NCBI RefSeq assembly: GCF_900115265.1
Contig: NZ_FOVU01000002.1
Location: forward strand, 1-64,000
From: Bradyrhizobium sp. Ghvi
Lineage (GTDB): Bacteria; Pseudomonadota; Alphaproteobacteria; Rhizobiales; Xanthobacteraceae
DNA: 64,000 nt
Reading direction: 5' to 3'
Position 1 is the first letter of the stretch; each line of letters starts with the position of its first letter. Positions 44,598 to 53,813 of the stretch are shown here, piece by piece. The translations under genes were made by a program, and so were the position numbers. The notes beneath the pieces were generated by a model. That model was not told the origin of the DNA. It ran no database searches and saw only the letters and a list, made by a program, of their open reading frames with translations.

Positions 44598-45482
44598 ATG
44601 AGGAAGCTGTTGGCCACGGCCGCATTCCTTTTGGCGAGCACCGCCGCGCAAGCGCAGTACACGTTCGAGTATGGCGGGCGTACCATTCGTATCGATCCCG
44701 ACCGTGGCACGGTGTCCATCCCCGGCGTCTACGACAACACCGGCCAGGGCAAGGCCAAGAAAGCCAAGAAGAACGACACCAAGCAGGACCAACAGGTCCC
44801 GCAGCAAGCCAAGGTCGATCCACAGACGCCGGCCGCACCGGCGCCCGCCCCTGCTCCGGTCGCCGCGCCCCCCGCAGCACAACAGACGCCTCCGGCACCG
44901 GCCGCAGCAGTGCCGCCTCCGGCCCCGCCACCACCTGCTCCGCCTCCGGCGGCAGCCGCCAGCACCGCACCGGCTGAAGATGCGATGGTGCCGCCGCCTC
45001 AACCGGCTCCGAGCGCTGCGCCGACGGTGGCCGCAGTACCGCCCGCACCTCCTGCGCCGCCGTCTCCGACCATCGCGGTCGCGCCCCCGGCACCGCCTCC
45101 ACCACCTGCACCCGCGCCCGCTCCGGTTCAGGCCGCTGCCATCGCGCCGCCCGCACCTGCCGCCGCGGCTGCGCGCGATCTCAGTTCGCCGCTCGGGGTC
45201 TGGCTCACCGAGGAAAAGGAAGGCAAGGTCCGCATCGAACAGTGCGGCACGAACCTCTGCGGTTATTCGGTCGACAGCAAATCGAACCAGAATGGCGAAC
45301 AGGTCCTGATCAACATGAAACCCGGCAAGGACCAGAAATGGTCCGGCCGCATCCTCGATCCGAACTCCGGCTCGACCTACGATTCGACGATCTCGCTGAA
45401 GGGCACGGACCGCCTGCGCGTGCAGGGCTGTGCCTTCGGCGGCATGTTCTGCGGCGGCCAGACCTGGACGCGGGTGAACTAG
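44598..45482 (+). CDS. DUF2147 exported protein with long Pro/Ala linker
   Basis: A 294-residue protein. Signal at 1-17 (RKLLATAAFLLASTAAQAQ). Residues about 20-45 are a small folded start, 45-190 are an extreme Pro/Ala-rich linker (PAPAPAP, PPPPAPPP), and 193-294 is the DUF2147-like domain: LGVWLTEEKEGKVRIEQCGT, LCGYSV, WSGRILDPNSGSTYDSTISL, ending GMFCGGQTWTRV. ATG 44598 has GGGAG at good spacing. Probably an envelope protein whose linker spans the peptidoglycan. Confidence 0.85.
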   Translation: MRKLLATAAFLLASTAAQAQYTFEYGGRTIRIDPDRGTVSIPGVYDNTGQGKAKKAKKNDTKQDQQVPQQAKVDPQTPAAPAPAPAPVAAPPAAQQTPPAPAAAVPPPAPPPPAPPPAAAASTAPAEDAMVPPPQPAPSAAPTVAAVPPAPPAPPSPTIAVAPPAPPPPPAPAPAPVQAAAIAPPAPAAAAARDLSSPLGVWLTEEKEGKVRIEQCGTNLCGYSVDSKSNQNGEQVLINMKPGKDQKWSGRILDPNSGSTYDSTISLKGTDRLRVQGCAFGGMFCGGQTWTRVN

Positions 45483-45507
45483 ATCAACCGCGACGTGGCG
45501 AAACGAC

Positions 45508-45534
45508 AAGGGGCCCGTGATCCGGGCCCTTTGC
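45508..45534 (+). terminator. Rho-independent terminator of the DUF2147 gene
   Basis: GGGCCCG (45511-45517) pairs with CGGGCCC (45523-45529), extended by A-T pairs, then TTTGCCTT. It begins 26 bp after the stop. Confidence 0.75.
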
Positions 45535-45658
45535 CTTGCTCGCGATGGTGATGCGATGTGCGTCAGCTCACACAGAACTTTGCGCGCGTGACAGCCCTCA
45601 CATCGCCGGTTCCATGGCCATGACACGATCCCCGCACGGTCAACGCAAGGGGCGTGTC

Positions 45659-46015
45659 ATGAACGGATTTCACAGAAGTCTCTTCGCCACCATTTTCGCC
45701 ATCGCCTTCCCGCTCACGCAGGCGGATGCGGCGGGCTCCGCCTTCGACGGCACCTGGAACGTCCGCATCTCGTCATCGAGCGAAACCTGCGGCAACGGCG
45801 CAACCGTCGCGATCGGCATCAACAACGGTCAGATCGCCTCGAGCAGCGCGGCGGTGACGGCGTCGGGCAAAGTTGCCGACGCCGGCAGCATCAACGTCAC
45901 CCTGGGCAGCGGCGTGAAGCACGCGGTCGGCTTCGGCCGGCTCAGCGGCACATCAGGATCCGGCACATGGCGCGGCGCCATGTGCTCGGGCACGTGGACG
46001 GCGGAGCGGGTATGA
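45659..46015 (+). CDS. Exported hypothetical protein
   Basis: A 118-residue protein. Signal at 1-24 (RSLFATIFAIAFPLTQADAA). The mature part is beta-rich and Gly/Ser-rich: FDGTWNVRISSSSETCGNGA, then GRLSGTSGSGTWRGAMCSGT. Two Cys may pair. AAGGGG lies before the ATG. Similar small proteins beginning FDGTW occur widely in rhizobia; function unknown. Confidence 0.7.
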   Translation: MNGFHRSLFATIFAIAFPLTQADAAGSAFDGTWNVRISSSSETCGNGATVAIGINNGQIASSSAAVTASGKVADAGSINVTLGSGVKHAVGFGRLSGTSGSGTWRGAMCSGTWTAERV

Positions 46016-46025
46016 ACGGCCGCCG

Positions 46026-46430
46026 CTAACCGAGCGGTGCGCCGTATTCCGCATCCGTGACCGGCTCTAGCCAGGTCGAGAAAACGCCATCGAGCGCTTC
46101 CTGCATGGCGATGTGGCACATGCTGTTACCAGGCGAGGCGCCGTGCCAGTGCACTTCACCCGGCGGAATCCAGACGGTATCGCCGGGACGGATCTCCTTG
46201 ACCGGGCCGCCCTTGGTCTGGACGCGACCGACGCCCGAAATCACGTAGAGCGTCTGTCCGAGCGGATGGTGGTGCCAGTTGGTGCGGGCGCCGGGCTCGA
46301 ACGAGACGCGCGAGACGTTCAGCCGCGCCGGCGCGGGCGCCATGTTGATCGGGTCCTGCAACACGGTGCCGGTGAAGTGTTCCTTGGGCGCACGGCGGGT
46401 CGGCCGCGCACCTGCGAGCGTGATGTCCAT
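46026..46430 (-). CDS. Cupin domain protein
   Basis: A 134-residue single-domain cupin. Motif 1 has metal ligands in TNWHHHPLGQTLYVISG and motif 2 in PGDTVWIPPGEVHWHGAS. Residues after this (SMCHIAMQEALDG) complete the barrel. Such proteins bind a metal and often a small acid. Eighteen bases after the RraA-like gene on the same strand, so the two may work together on an oxo-acid. Convergent with 45659-46015. Confidence 0.88.
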   Translation of the reverse strand: MDITLAGARPTRRAPKEHFTGTVLQDPINMAPAPARLNVSRVSFEPGARTNWHHHPLGQTLYVISGVGRVQTKGGPVKEIRPGDTVWIPPGEVHWHGASPGNSMCHIAMQEALDGVFSTWLEPVTDAEYGAPLG

Positions 46431-46448
46431 AGGGATCCTCGTTTCCTG

Positions 46449-47147
46449 TTACTTCTTGCTGGCGGCGTAGCGCGCCTTGGTTTCGGCGTTCATGGGATAG
46501 AGGCCCGGCAGCACGGCGCCGTTGTTCACCTCGTTGACGATCCAGGCCTCCATCCGCTCCTGCTCGACGCCTTCATTGAGGACATGGTCGAGCATGGCCT
46601 GCGGGATCAACACGCAGCCGTCCTGGTCGGCGACCACGATGTCGTTCGGAAACACCGCAACGCCGCCGCAGCCGATCGGCTCGCCCCAGCCGACGAAGGT
46701 GAGGCCTGCAACCGACGGCGGCGCGGCGTAGCCATCGCACCAGACCGGCAGATTGGTGCCGAGCACGCCCTCGACGTCGCGTACCACGCCGTCGGTGACG
46801 AGCGCGGTGACGCCACGCTTGACCATGCGGGCGCAGAGGATGTCGCCGAAGATACCGGCATCGGTGATGCCCATGGCGTCGACCACGGCGATGCAGCCCT
46901 CGGGCATCGCCTCGATCGCGGTGCGGGTCGAGATCGGCGACGACCAGGATTCCGGCGTCGCCAGGTCCTCGCGCGCCGGCACGAAGCGAAGCGTAAAGGC
47001 CGGTCCCACCAGGCGCGGCAGGCCCGGGCGCAACGGGCGCGCGCCGCGCATCCACACATTGCGCAGGCCCTTCTTCAGCAGGACCGTGGTGATGGTGGCA
47101 GTGGTGATGCCGGCGAGGGTCTTGCGGGCTTCGGGGGACAGCGACAT
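46449..47147 (-). CDS. RraA-like protein (possible 4-hydroxy-4-methyl-2-oxoglutarate aldolase)
   Basis: A 232-residue RraA/HMG-aldolase fold protein. GITTATITTVLLKKGLRNVW at the start, CIAVVDAMGITDAGIFGDIL, GVTALVTDGVVRDVEGVLG and NDIVVADQDGCVLIP are the conserved segments; the Arg-Asp in VTDGVVRD matches the metal/substrate Asp of the aldolase group. Family members either bind RNase E or cleave oxo-acids; the neighbouring cupin favours the latter. ATG 47147 chosen. Confidence 0.85.
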   Translation of the reverse strand: MSLSPEARKTLAGITTATITTVLLKKGLRNVWMRGARPLRPGLPRLVGPAFTLRFVPAREDLATPESWSSPISTRTAIEAMPEGCIAVVDAMGITDAGIFGDILCARMVKRGVTALVTDGVVRDVEGVLGTNLPVWCDGYAAPPSVAGLTFVGWGEPIGCGGVAVFPNDIVVADQDGCVLIPQAMLDHVLNEGVEQERMEAWIVNEVNNGAVLPGLYPMNAETKARYAASKK

Positions 47148-47395
47148 GGACGAGAACGAGCTCCGGGTGGGCAGAAAAGAACGCGCGCATCTTGCGAGCC
47201 GCAGCCCTTGCGTCAAGGGCCAAAAGACCCACAAGAACGCGACCCTGCCGGGCTATTATGCGACACGATAACAAGGCTTTATCGGATGCCCTTGCATTAA
47301 TTTATTGGACTTGCGGGCGCATTTACGCGAAGCAGGGGTAACGCGGAACTTGAGGCCGCGTCCGCGCTTTTCCAAAGGCCCGATTTCGACAACTC

Positions 47396-48127
47396 ATGGC
47401 CGAGACGCTCCCCCCGCCCCGCCTTCTGCCCAGTGGCGACAGCGCCGTCACGGTCGAGTTCAGCCGCACCATCGACGATGCCGCCAACGAGCGCGTGCTC
47501 GCGCTCGACAAGGCGCTTGCAGCGGCGTCAATCGAGGGCATCTCCGAGACCATTCCGACCTATCGCTCGCTGCTTGTGCACTACGATCCCGGCAAGATCG
47601 GCTTTGACGAACTCGGCGAAAAGCTGCTTGCGATCTCAAGCCAGAAGCTGCCACCAACCACGAAAGCGCGGCGCTGGCGCATTCCTGTCGCCTATGGCGG
47701 CGAGCACGGCATCGATCTCGAGGATGTTGCCAAGGCGCTGAACACGACGCCGGGCGACATCATCGCCCGCCACGCCGGTGGCGACTACCGTGTCGCCATG
47801 ATCGGCTTCACGCCGGGCTGGTCCTATCTCAGCGGCCTCGACAAGTCCCTGCACATGTCGCGGCGGGAGTCGCCGCGGCTGCTGACGCCCGCCGGCACGA
47901 TCTCGATCGGCGGCGTTCAGGCGGGTATCCAATGCCTCGCCGCGCCCAGCGGCTGGCACCTGCTCGGCCGCACGCCTGTGCGAACCTATCAGCTCCACCG
48001 TAACCCGACATTCCTCACCGAACCCGGTGATCGCGTGACGTTTTTTGCCATCGACCCCAAAACGTTCGAGGACATGGACCGCGCCGCCGAAGCCGGCGAG
48101 ATCATCGCCGAGCGGGTCGACGCATGA
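47396..48127 (+). CDS. pxpB: 5-oxoprolinase subunit PxpB (KipI-like)
   Basis: A 243-residue subunit of the ATP-dependent 5-oxoprolinase. Start [20 protein letters not shown] and the block [18 protein letters not shown] followed by [20 protein letters not shown] are diagnostic of the KipI/allophanate hydrolase subunit 1 family. The stop overlaps pxpC by four bases. With pxpC and pxpA it opens 5-oxoproline to glutamate, removing a damage product of glutamine and glutamate. Confidence 0.93.
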   Translation: MAETLPPPRLLPSGDSAVTVEFSRTIDDAANERVLALDKALAAASIEGISETIPTYRSLLVHYDPGKIGFDELGEKLLAISSQKLPPTTKARRWRIPVAYGGEHGIDLEDVAKALNTTPGDIIARHAGGDYRVAMIGFTPGWSYLSGLDKSLHMSRRESPRLLTPAGTISIGGVQAGIQCLAAPSGWHLLGRTPVRTYQLHRNPTFLTEPGDRVTFFAIDPKTFEDMDRAAEAGEIIAERVDA

Positions 48128-49161
48128 GCCGGCTCGTCGTCGCCAGCATCGGCCCGGCCAGCTCCGTTCAGGACGGTGGACGCCACGGCGCGCAGCGCTA
48201 TGGCCTGACGGTCAGTGGCGCCATGGACCGGCTGGCGCTCGCGGCCGCGAACACGCTGGTCGGCAACGATCCGTTCGCAGCCGCTGTCGAGATCGGCCCG
48301 TTCGGCGCGACGTTCACGGCCAGGGATGGCGCCGTGCGCATCGCCATATCAGGTGCGCCGCGCAACGCCGACATCGCCGGAAAACCGGTAGCCATGGACA
48401 CGTCCGTCACACTGAAGGACGGCGAGACGCTGACGCTGGGGTTTGCCCGCGGCGGGGCGTTCACGTATCTCGCGATCGAAGGTGCGATCAAGGGCGAGCC
48501 GGTGTTCGGCAGCCTCGCGGTCAATGCCCGTGCCGGTCTCGGCAGCCCCTATCCGCGCCCGCTGCAGGCCGGCGACGAGTTCACGGTCGATGCGGCGAGC
48601 GGTGCGCCGGAACTGCGCATCGAACTGCCGAACCCGGTGAGCGGCCCGATCCGCGTCGTGCTGGGCCCGCAGGACGACGAGTTCGACGACGCCAACAAGG
48701 CGCTGTTCCTGGGCAGCGAGTGGAAGATCTCGGCAACCTCCGATCGCATGGGCTACAGGCTCGAAGGTCCCGCGATCAAGCATCTGCACGGCCACAACAT
48801 CGTCTCGGACGGCACCGTCAACGGCAGCATCCAGGTGCCCGGCAACGGCGCGCCGATCGCACTGATGATGGACCGCGGCACCTCGGGCGGCTATCCCAAG
48901 ATCGCGACCGTGATCACGGCCGATGTCGGCCGCCTCGCCCAGACCTCAGTGGGCACGGCCTTCCGCTTCAAGGCCGTCACCATGGCCGAGGCGCAGGACG
49001 AGGCGCGCAAGTTCGCACAGCTGATCAAGAGCTTGCCCGATCGCCTGCGCGCGGCCGATACGGTGGAGCTCAACATCGAGGCGCTCAGCGACGCCAACGT
49101 TGCGGGCCATGCGGTGAATGCCATCGATGCCGGCACCTGGCAGGTCACGGCGGAGCCTTAA
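48124..49161 (+). CDS. pxpC: 5-oxoprolinase subunit PxpC (KipA-like)
   Basis: A 345-residue partner of PxpB. The start [20 protein letters not shown] and later GYRLEGPAI and [17 protein letters not shown] are family hallmarks. ATG 48124 overlaps the pxpB stop. PxpB and PxpC form the phosphorylating half; PxpA is the hydrolase half. Confidence 0.94.
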   Translation: MSRLVVASIGPASSVQDGGRHGAQRYGLTVSGAMDRLALAAANTLVGNDPFAAAVEIGPFGATFTARDGAVRIAISGAPRNADIAGKPVAMDTSVTLKDGETLTLGFARGGAFTYLAIEGAIKGEPVFGSLAVNARAGLGSPYPRPLQAGDEFTVDAASGAPELRIELPNPVSGPIRVVLGPQDDEFDDANKALFLGSEWKISATSDRMGYRLEGPAIKHLHGHNIVSDGTVNGSIQVPGNGAPIALMMDRGTSGGYPKIATVITADVGRLAQTSVGTAFRFKAVTMAEAQDEARKFAQLIKSLPDRLRAADTVELNIEALSDANVAGHAVNAIDAGTWQVTAEP

Positions 49162-49190
49162 GACAACAAGGCCAAGAGCGGAGAGCAACC

Positions 49191-49961
49191 ATGAAGACGA
49201 TCGATCTCAATTGCGACCTCGGCGAAGGTTTTGGCGCCTGGGAGATGGGCAACGATGCCGCGATGATCGAGCTCGCAAGCTCGGTCAACGTCGCCTGCGG
49301 TTTCCATGCCGGCGACCCTGATATCATGCGGCGGACGGTTGAGCTTGCCAAGGCACGCGGCGTGTCGGTCGGCGCGCATCCTGGATATCGCGACCTGCAC
49401 GGCTTTGGCCGGCATCCGATCGCGGGGTTGAAGGCGTCCGAGATCGAGAACCTCGTCGCCTACCAGATCGGCGCGCTGCAGGCGATCGCGACGGCCGCCG
49501 GCCACAAGGTCACGCATGTGAAGGCGCATGGCGCGCTCTCCAACGTCGCCTGCGAGGACGACATGACGGCGAAAGCGATCGCCGCCGGCATCAAGGCGGT
49601 CGACCCCAGCCTGATCTTCGTCGTGCTTGCCAATTCGAAACTGGTGAAAGCAGGCGAAGAGGCCAACCTGCCGATGGTGCACGAGGTGTTCGCCGACCGC
49701 GCCTATGAGGACGACGGCAATTTGGTCTCGCGCAAGAAGCCGGGCGCGGTGCTGCACGATGCCAAGGCGATCGCCGAGCGCGTGGTGCGGATGGTGCAGG
49801 ACGGCGCGGTGGTGTCGGTGACCGGCAAGGCCATCAAGATGCGGACCGACACGGTGTGCATCCATGGTGACACGCACGGCGCTGTCGAGATCGCGCGGAC
49901 CTTGCGTCAGGCCTTGAAGGATGCAGGCATCGAAGTCGCGCCGTTCAAGCGCGGGGCGTGA
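49191..49961 (+). CDS. pxpA: 5-oxoprolinase subunit PxpA (LamB/YcsF)
   Basis: A 256-residue TIM-barrel-like protein. [20 protein letters not shown] at the start, [28 protein letters not shown] and VKAHGALSN are conserved in the family. Thirty bp after pxpC with GGAGAG-type ribosome-binding sequence. Completes the pxpBCA operon. Confidence 0.95.
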   Translation: MKTIDLNCDLGEGFGAWEMGNDAAMIELASSVNVACGFHAGDPDIMRRTVELAKARGVSVGAHPGYRDLHGFGRHPIAGLKASEIENLVAYQIGALQAIATAAGHKVTHVKAHGALSNVACEDDMTAKAIAAGIKAVDPSLIFVVLANSKLVKAGEEANLPMVHEVFADRAYEDDGNLVSRKKPGAVLHDAKAIAERVVRMVQDGAVVSVTGKAIKMRTDTVCIHGDTHGAVEIARTLRQALKDAGIEVAPFKRGA

Positions 49962-50135
49962 TCAGAACGAGTGCGCCGACAGCGTGCCGAAGACGAGCAT
50001 CGCGATCAGCGCACACGCACCATAGATCCCGATGTGATGCGCACTCGCCCTGGTCCTGCGTGCGAGCGATCGCGCATAGAGATGAAGCCTGGCTTCCGCC
50101 GACAATTCCCGGATGGTCGATTTCCAACGCACCAT
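49962..50135 (-). CDS. Small membrane protein, 57 residues
   Basis: Starts MVRWKSTIRELSAEARLHLY, followed by a basic region and one C-terminal transmembrane helix (IGIYGACALIAMLVFGTLSA). The frame remains open 26 codons upstream, but the sequence there is not protein-like. Its stop abuts the end of pxpA. Function unknown. Confidence 0.5.
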   Translation of the reverse strand: MVRWKSTIRELSAEARLHLYARSLARRTRASAHHIGIYGACALIAMLVFGTLSAHSF

Positions 50136-50314
50136 GCGGCGAGTATGAACGACCGGACGCGACGACCGTAAGACCGTCGCGTAAATAGCGATGGAAGCGC
50201 CATTCTGCGCCACTTCGCAGGAGAAAATTCTCCAGACCGACCGGTTCCAAAAATTCTATTCGCTAGAATTCATAACAGATGGAACCGAGCCGAGCTGCAA
50301 ACAGCCGAAACGTG

Positions 50315-50336
50315 AAAACAACCCCATGCACAGTAG
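50315..50336 (-). repeat. Copy C of the exact 22-nt dispersed repeat
   Basis: On the minus strand CTACTGTGCATGGG...GTTGTTTT, identical to the copies at 471 and 21232. It lies 58 bp past the stop of the flavoprotein gene, in the same orientation. The region 50136-50393 otherwise holds nothing recognised. Confidence 0.75.
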
Positions 50337-50393
50337 AAGGCCGTCGCCGGCTCGTTGCGCCGCGCCGGCGATTCAGTGAGGTCCCGCTGAGGC

Positions 50394-52007
50394 TTAGTAG
50401 ACGTCAGCCTGGAAGCGGCCTTTCTTCTTGAGGTCGGCGACGAAGCTGACGGCCTCGTCGGTCGAACGCGCGCCGAACTGGGCGACGATGTCGACCAGGG
50501 CGCGCTCGACGTCCTTGGCCATGCGCTTGGCATCGCCGCAGATGTAGAGATGCGCGCCTTCGGCGAGCCACGTCCAGACCTCGCGGCCGAGCTCGCGCAT
50601 GCGGTCCTGCACGTAGAACTTCTTCTCGCCGTCGCGCGACCAGGCCAGCGACAGGCGCGTCAGAAGCCCCGACGTCTTCATCGCGTTGAGCTCGTCGCGA
50701 TAGAAGAAATCGCAATCGCTGCGCTGATGGCCGAAGAACAGCCAGTTTTTGCCTTGCGCGCCGGTTGCTTTGCGGTCGAGCAGAAAAGCGCGGAACGGCG
50801 CAACGCCGGTGCCGGGGCCGATCATGATGATCGGCGTCTTCGGATCCTGCGGCAGGCCGAAACCGTGCGCCTTCTGCACATAGACCTTGAGCTTGTCGCC
50901 CTCGTTGATGCGCTCGCCGAGGAAGGTCGAGGCGACGCCGAGGCGCTTGCGCTTGCCGATGACGTAGCGGACGGAATCAACCGTCAGCGACAGCTTGCCG
51001 GGCGTCGCATTGTGCGACGAAGAGATCGAGTAAAGCCGCGGCTGCAGCGGGTCCAGCGCTTCGACGAAGGCTTCCGGATGCGGCCGCGTGCCCGAAAACT
51101 TCTGCAGCGCCGCCATCACGTCGAGCGTTGCGGCATCGCCATCGGGATCCTCGCCCTGTGCCAGCGCCCTCGCCTTTTCGCGCTGGGCGCCGCCGGTGAT
51201 GAAGGAGAGCAGCTCGAACAGCTTGTCGGGTGCCGGCGACAGCGAGACGTCCTCGACCAGCGCCTCGCGCAGCGTCTTGTTGTTGACCTTGGTGGTGTGG
51301 GAAGCGCCGAGCAGCGCGATGATCTGGTCGACGAGGCCAAGGTCGTTGCGCGCGAACACGCCAAAGCTGTCGCCGACGACGTAGTCGAGCTTGCTCTCGG
51401 AGAGATCGAACTCGACGTGATAGGTCTCCTTCTCCGAGCCGGACTTGTTGAGGAGGCGCCGCGACAGGAAGGTGGCCTCGACAGGATTTTCGCGGGCGCG
51501 GCCGAGTTCGGCTTTCACCTCTGGCGCAGCCGGTGCGCTCGCGGCCGGAACCGCCCCTGCCGCCGGCTTCGCGGCCGGCGCCTTGTCGATCTCCTCGAAC
51601 AGCTGCTTGAGCATCCGCGCCGTCTCCTTGCCGCCGGGGGCGCAGAGGTTCAGGCGCGCTTCGCTCTTGTTGGCGATCGAGTCCGAATAGTCGGCGCAAT
51701 TGTAGCCGCACTGGCCGCAATCCTGCTGCGCCATCGCCGCCATCATGCGGCGGCGGAGCGGACGTCCCTCGGCGAGCTTCATGCGGTCGGCGATTGGCAT
51801 CGCCGGATCGTGCCAGGGCGCCTCGCCATCGTCGCCGTCGCCTTGCGGCGCGAGAACAGCGCCGTTCTCCGCCGGCGACAGCGGCGTCGAGCCGTCGAGA
51901 CCGAACATGCCGACGAGAAACCCGTTCAGCCACAGCCGCTGGCCTTCGGTGAACGGTGCATTGGCCGGAATGATCTCGATCTTGGGAGGCACGGTCATCT
52001 GGGTCAT
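50394..52007 (-). CDS. FAD/NADPH reductase with RnfB-like 4Fe-4S domain (CysJ-type, no flavodoxin domain)
   Basis: A 537-residue electron-transfer protein. Residues 18-36 carry a CysJ-like N-terminal motif (PFTEGQRLWLNGFLVGM). Residues 95-126 are an RnfB-type 4Fe-4S motif, CGQCGYNC...NLCAPGG, Cys97, 100, 104 and 122. From about 175 on is the FAD/NADPH half of CysJ: RLYSISSS for FAD, GPGTGVAPFRAFLLDR for NADPH, ending RFQADVY. The flavodoxin domain of normal CysJ is missing. The start overlaps nirA by ATGA, so it very likely supplies electrons to that hemoprotein. It is annotated in relatives as sulfite reductase alpha; context favours nitrite. Confidence 0.85.
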   Translation of the reverse strand: MTQMTVPPKIEIIPANAPFTEGQRLWLNGFLVGMFGLDGSTPLSPAENGAVLAPQGDGDDGEAPWHDPAMPIADRMKLAEGRPLRRRMMAAMAQQDCGQCGYNCADYSDSIANKSEARLNLCAPGGKETARMLKQLFEEIDKAPAAKPAAGAVPAASAPAAPEVKAELGRARENPVEATFLSRRLLNKSGSEKETYHVEFDLSESKLDYVVGDSFGVFARNDLGLVDQIIALLGASHTTKVNNKTLREALVEDVSLSPAPDKLFELLSFITGGAQREKARALAQGEDPDGDAATLDVMAALQKFSGTRPHPEAFVEALDPLQPRLYSISSSHNATPGKLSLTVDSVRYVIGKRKRLGVASTFLGERINEGDKLKVYVQKAHGFGLPQDPKTPIIMIGPGTGVAPFRAFLLDRKATGAQGKNWLFFGHQRSDCDFFYRDELNAMKTSGLLTRLSLAWSRDGEKKFYVQDRMRELGREVWTWLAEGAHLYICGDAKRMAKDVERALVDIVAQFGARSTDEAVSFVADLKKKGRFQADVY

Positions 52008-53800
52008 GCTGCTACTTCCGCTTCGGCGAGTTTGCGCAGGGCTTCCCCGTCATGGCGACGGGAGAAGGTCAGGAACGTCTCTTCAGGCGAGGCGCGGTTG
52101 GCGAGATAGGCCTTGAGCAGGCCCTCCACCCTCTTCGGCACATCCTCGGCCTTCACGTCGTGGAACACCTCCTGCCCGATATCGGCATCCGGACCGAAGC
52201 CGCCGCCGGTGAAGAGGTGATAGCCCTCGACCTGGTCGTCCTCGCTCGCGCCCGGCACCTTGGCCGCGATCAGGCCGATGTCGGAGATGTAATGCTGTGC
52301 GCAGGAGTGATGGCAGCCGGTCAGATGGATGTTGAGCGGCGTGTCGAGATTGACGCGCGCGTCGCACCAGTCGCCGATCGCGCCGGCATGACGCTTGGTA
52401 TCAGAGGCCGCGAACTTGCAGCCGGCGTTGCCTGTGCAGGCGATCAGGCCGGCACGAACATTCGAGACCTGCGTCGCCAGGCCAAGCTTCTCGACCGCAG
52501 CGGTGACGAGCGCGACGTTCTCGTCGCGGACACCAGAGATCAGGAGGTTCTGCCAGACCGTCAAACGGATATCGCCGTCGCCGAGATCCTGCGCGATCTT
52601 CGCTAACCCGCGCATCTGCTCGCAGGTGAGCTTGCCGACCGGCAGCGCCACGCCGACCCAATTGAGGCCGGCCTGTTTCTGCTTATGCACGCCGATATGG
52701 GCCATGCGGTCGGACAAGGGCCGCGGCGCCAGCGCCTCGGCGGGCACGCGCGCGAACGGCTTCTTGAGGCGCTCTTCGACCAGCTTGAGGAAGCCGTCGT
52801 GGCCCATGGTGTCGAGCACGTATTTCAGCCGCGCCTTGTTGCGGTTGGTGCGGTCGCCGTGCTCGATGAAGACGCGCACGATGGCGTCGGCAACAGCGGT
52901 CGCGTCCTCGGGGCGAACGACGATGCCGGAGTACTTCGCAAAGTCCTTGTGCCCGGTGATACCGCCGAGGCCAAGCTTGAACCAGACACCGGGCTCGACG
53001 CCGAAACCGTCCTTCACCTCGACCGCGGTGAAGGCGATATCGTTGGTCTCCTCCAGCGCCGCGATCTTGCCGGCGCCGTCGAAGGCAACGTTGAACTTGC
53101 GCGGCAGGCCGAACAGCGAGCGGTCGTTGAGGATGTGGTAATGCCATTCGCGCGCGTAGGGACGCGTATCGATCAGCTCCTGCGGATCGATGCCGGCGGT
53201 CGGCGTGCCCGTGACGTTGCGGATGTTGTCGGCACCGGCGCCGCGCGAGCAGAGGCCTATGTCCTGGACGCCCTCGATCAGCTTGACCGCGTTCTTCGGC
53301 TCGATCTCACGGATCTGAAAGTTGGCGCGCGTGGTGACATGGGTGTAGCCGCCACCACAGCTTTCCGCGATGTCGGCTAGACCCGACATCTGCCAGTGCT
53401 TCAGGATGCCGTTGGGAATACGCAGGCGCGCCATGTAGGAGGTCTGCGCCGGCGCCACCCAGAAGATGCCGTAATAGCGCCAGCGGAAATTGTCCGCCGG
53501 CGTCGGATTGGCGTTGTTCCGCGCCTGGTCCTTCAACCGCTCATAGGAATCGAACGGATGCATCTCGCGCTTGAACTTCTCCTGGTCGGCGAGTTTCTTG
53601 CCCGCCGCAATGAGCTTGTCTTGCGCCTTGATCGCAGCCGCGTCCGGGCCTGATGGTTCCGCAGGAGCGCCCGCAGCAGGCGCGCCGCCGGCTGCGAAGG
53701 CGCGACCGACACGCCCGACCTGCATGCCGGACATGAAGCCTTCGAGATAGCGCTTCTGCTCGTCGGAGAAATCGGCCGTGGGTGCTGTATCGAGTTTCAT
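52004..53800 (-). CDS. nirA: Siroheme nitrite reductase (NirA), sulfite/nitrite reductase family
   Basis: A 598-residue cytoplasmic hemoprotein reducing nitrite to ammonium by six electrons. The 4Fe-4S/siroheme ligands have the canonical spacing: CTGNAGC (C-x5-C) near residue 452 and CHHSC (C-x3-C) near 497. Two ferredoxin-reductase half-repeats precede this. Residues 10-30 carry FSDEQKRYLEGFMSGM, resembling the N-terminus of the neighbouring flavoprotein, and residues 35-60 are a Gly/Ala-rich spacer. ATG 53800 (MKLDTAPTADFS) is chosen over the longer frame. A nitrite-channel gene and nasST lie upstream, so nitrite rather than sulfite is the likely substrate. Confidence 0.88.
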   Translation of the reverse strand: MKLDTAPTADFSDEQKRYLEGFMSGMQVGRVGRAFAAGGAPAAGAPAEPSGPDAAAIKAQDKLIAAGKKLADQEKFKREMHPFDSYERLKDQARNNANPTPADNFRWRYYGIFWVAPAQTSYMARLRIPNGILKHWQMSGLADIAESCGGGYTHVTTRANFQIREIEPKNAVKLIEGVQDIGLCSRGAGADNIRNVTGTPTAGIDPQELIDTRPYAREWHYHILNDRSLFGLPRKFNVAFDGAGKIAALEETNDIAFTAVEVKDGFGVEPGVWFKLGLGGITGHKDFAKYSGIVVRPEDATAVADAIVRVFIEHGDRTNRNKARLKYVLDTMGHDGFLKLVEERLKKPFARVPAEALAPRPLSDRMAHIGVHKQKQAGLNWVGVALPVGKLTCEQMRGLAKIAQDLGDGDIRLTVWQNLLISGVRDENVALVTAAVEKLGLATQVSNVRAGLIACTGNAGCKFAASDTKRHAGAIGDWCDARVNLDTPLNIHLTGCHHSCAQHYISDIGLIAAKVPGASEDDQVEGYHLFTGGGFGPDADIGQEVFHDVKAEDVPKRVEGLLKAYLANRASPEETFLTFSRRHDGEALRKLAEAEVAA

Positions 53801-53813
53801 GGACTGAATGGAC

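Noticed and set aside
49945..50250. A 101-codon minus-strand frame overlapping the small membrane protein gene after pxpA
   Set aside because: The competing frame has a transmembrane helix; this one has no pattern and runs into pxpA.
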